A DNA stretch of 6,503 nt from Bacillota bacterium (GTDB lineage: Bacteria; Bacillota; Clostridia; Acetivibrionales; DSM-1351). Of the stretch, positions 5,607-6,503 are shown piece by piece. The stretch covers positions 1-6,503 of the forward strand of contig JAEZFR010000005.1 of the NCBI GenBank assembly GCA_023417285.1, in the 5' to 3' direction. The position numbers were made by a program, and so were the translations under genes. Every line of letters begins with the position of its first letter. The stretch's first letter is position 1. The notes under the pieces were generated by a model. That model was not told the DNA's origin and did not search any database. It worked only from the letters and a program-made list of their open reading frames with translations.

Positions 5607-5771
5607 TATCCTTCTGATGAAATCAAAAAAAATCCTATGTATTAAGGTATTCCTGTTTTTGAATATTGCGGAAAATCTATTGCCTTGAATGCTTCTGATA
5701 AAGTTAAAAATAAGGCTACATATTCTGTTGATACAGATAACCTTTAAGATATTTTAGATTACATAAAATAA
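5607..5771 (+). pseudogene. Relic of the C-terminus of a HAD-type phosphatase
   Basis: One frame from 5607 to TAA 5769-5771 reads as protein interrupted by two stops (5643-5645 and 5745-5747). The middle part, CGKSIALNASDKVKNKATY and then SVDTDNL-stop-DILDYIK, matches the tail of HAD phosphatases, where the last Rossmann strand gives a G-x-(S/P)-(I/V)-A-x-N-A-S-(D/E)-x-V-K pattern followed by an aspartate-rich loop and a final helix. The catalytic motifs I to IV are missing; they should lie upstream, but 5558-5606 shows none of them. It is a decayed fragment and not the end of the intact HAD gene at 3478, whose tail differs. The family assignment is by motif shape only. Confidence 0.5.
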
Positions 5772-5796
5772 TAATTCTGAGCAAAGTTTGTAGAAG

Positions 5797-5877
5797 TATA
5801 CTGCTTGTAGAATCCTGAAAACAGGGGATGGGAAAAGAAGGTGTATATGCTGTCAAATAATAGTGCATATACTGCTT
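5797..5877. repeat. Direct repeat TATACTGCTT, two copies
   Basis: TATACTGCTT occurs at 5797-5806 and 5868-5877, 71 bases apart, in the otherwise gene-free stretch before the last gene. The second copy overlaps the right arm of the inverted repeat at 5843-5872. It could be a footprint of a small duplication or a paired binding site. Confidence 0.35.
5843..5872. promoter_or_regulatory. Inverted repeat overlapping the -35 zone of the last gene's promoter
   Basis: GTATATGC (5843-5850) and GCATATAC (5865-5872) are perfect 8-bp arms separated by 14 bases. The right arm occupies the place where a -35 box would be for the extended -10 at 5883-5891. Such spacing (22 bases centre to centre, two helical turns) suits a dimeric regulator. 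A plain RNA hairpin is unlikely because it lies upstream of the predicted start. Confidence 0.4.
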
Positions 5878-5882
5878 AATTA

Positions 5883-5891
5883 TGGTAAAAT
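5883..5891 (+). promoter_or_regulatory. Extended -10 promoter upstream of the last gene
   Basis: TGG plus TAAAAT (5886-5891) is a TGn-extended -10 box without a clear -35. The transcript would have a leader of about 95 bases containing AAATTGGGATAAGTG (5908-5922), which resembles the leader of the gene at 2355. A weaker alternative lies closer to the gene: TTGCGA (5933-5938) with TATTAG (5956-5961) at 17 bases. Confidence 0.45.
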
Positions 5892-5992
5892 ATTGAATAA
5901 ATAAACTAAATTGGGATAAGTGCTTCTATCTATTGCGAGCATAACATCTGCGAACTATTAGTTTTTTTATTTTACTTAAGGAGATACATAAA

Positions 5993-6503
5993 ATGAATGA
6001 ATTTACAAAAGCCTTAGTTTCGAAAGAAAGAAGTAACAAAATTCCCAAAGAATATGATTATTTTGGTCAATTTGTGGGAGAATGGGACTTCGAATGGATA
6101 GATAATCATAATACAGATAAAGAAAGACATGTAAAAGGGGAATGGATATTTTCATGGACTTTAGAAGGAACAGCAATTCAAGACGTATTTATTTGTCCTT
6201 CAAGAGATGTAAAACTTATAAATCCTCAAGAAGATTCTGAATATGGTACTACTATAAGGATATATAATCCTAAAAAGCATGCATGGGATATCTTTTATGG
6301 TTGTCATGGCGAGGCAACTATTTTAATGGCTACAAAAGAAGATGACACCATAGTATTAACTTGTTTAAGTACTGGTAAAGAAGAAATAAAAATGAAATGG
6401 GTGTTTTCTGATATTACAGAAACATCATTTCACTGGAGGAACCTAATGTCATCAGATTATGGGAGCACTTGGAATATTTGCGGTGAATTATTTGCAATAA
6501 GAA
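5993..6503 (+). CDS. Conserved hypothetical protein, lipocalin-like/DUF1579-like, cut by window end
   Basis: The ATG at 5993 follows AAGGAGA (5978-5984) at nine bases from GGAG, the best ribosome site in this part of the window. The frame is open to the last base: 170 complete codons, C-terminus missing. It is rich in W, F and G, with alternating strand patterns: FVGEWDFEW (27-35), KGEWIFSWTLEGTAIQDVF (48-66), GTTIRIYNP (85-93), WDIFYG (98-103), MKWVFSDIT (134-142), SFHWRN (145-150) and a SSDYGSTW segment. This series, a conserved GEW...W core followed by beta strands, fits small beta-barrel proteins annotated as hypothetical in Firmicutes, similar in style to DUF1579. There is no signal peptide. 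The biochemical role is unknown, and no catalytic residues can be named. Its own promoter (5883-5891) lies upstream, so it is a separate unit. Confidence 0.75.
   Translation, partial: MNEFTKALVSKERSNKIPKEYDYFGQFVGEWDFEWIDNHNTDKERHVKGEWIFSWTLEGTAIQDVFICPSRDVKLINPQEDSEYGTTIRIYNPKKHAWDIFYGCHGEATILMATKEDDTIVLTCLSTGKEEIKMKWVFSDITETSFHWRNLMSSDYGSTWNICGELFAIR

Noticed and set aside
5558..5992. CRISPR, tandem repeat array or structured RNA in the long gene-free stretch
   Set aside because: Only a 10-base direct repeat and one 8-bp dyad were found; there is no regular spacing and no extended stem architecture or conserved riboswitch core that I can recognise.
1..6503. A multi-gene defence or biosynthetic system
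   Set aside because: The enzymes are common one-domain accessory types with no shared substrate logic, no nuclease, helicase, reverse transcriptase, toxin-antitoxin pair or carrier protein, and the run is interrupted by decayed genes.

Overview
The window reads as a piece of a low-GC Firmicutes genome (Bacilli or Clostridia). Most of it is roughly 30-33% GC by eye, start codons are usually preceded by purine-rich Shine-Dalgarno sequences, and one Rho-independent hairpin sits between convergent genes. The species cannot be fixed from the sequence. The gene content is accessory in character: small one-domain enzymes, two membrane proteins without recognised families, and several decayed genes. 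I see no rRNA, tRNA, CRISPR array, intact transposase or complete mobile element.

Layout. Positions 1-1185 (+) carry the end of a GNAT N-acetyltransferase followed 15 bases later by a TIM-barrel sugar-isomerase/endonuclease-IV-like protein; both face a bidirectional terminator at 1238-1277. Positions 1280-2068 (-) form a block of visibly higher GC (about 45% in sampled lines). It holds one 210-residue charged helical protein of unknown function and, just upstream, an open tail of 41 codons that is probably a second gene cut off at its 5' side. Positions 2069-2354 are non-coding or relic sequence with a strong sigma-A-like promoter, a possible end of an IS3-type element, an extended -10 site and an 8-codon reading frame.

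Positions 2355-4642 (+) are a tight run: a beta-lactamase-fold serine hydrolase, a HAD phosphatase, a 19-codon ORF, and a class I methyltransferase that has lost its middle. The methyltransferase runs into a four-helix membrane protein (4681-5199). Next comes an intergenic region with a 19-base near-perfect palindrome just downstream of a TATAAT box and a second inverted repeat, leading to a small two-helix membrane protein (5351-5557). Positions 5558-5992 hold no intact gene but do contain the C-terminal relic of a HAD-type phosphatase with two in-frame stops, plus an inverted repeat over the -35 zone of an extended -10 promoter. The window ends inside a conserved hypothetical protein (5993 to the edge) that is open at the window end.

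The genes do not add up to a recognisable pathway or defence system. The best-supported second-look items are the operator-like palindrome, the methyltransferase deletion scar, the HAD relic, the GC-mosaic block with its truncated partner, and the repeated promoter/leader motifs.
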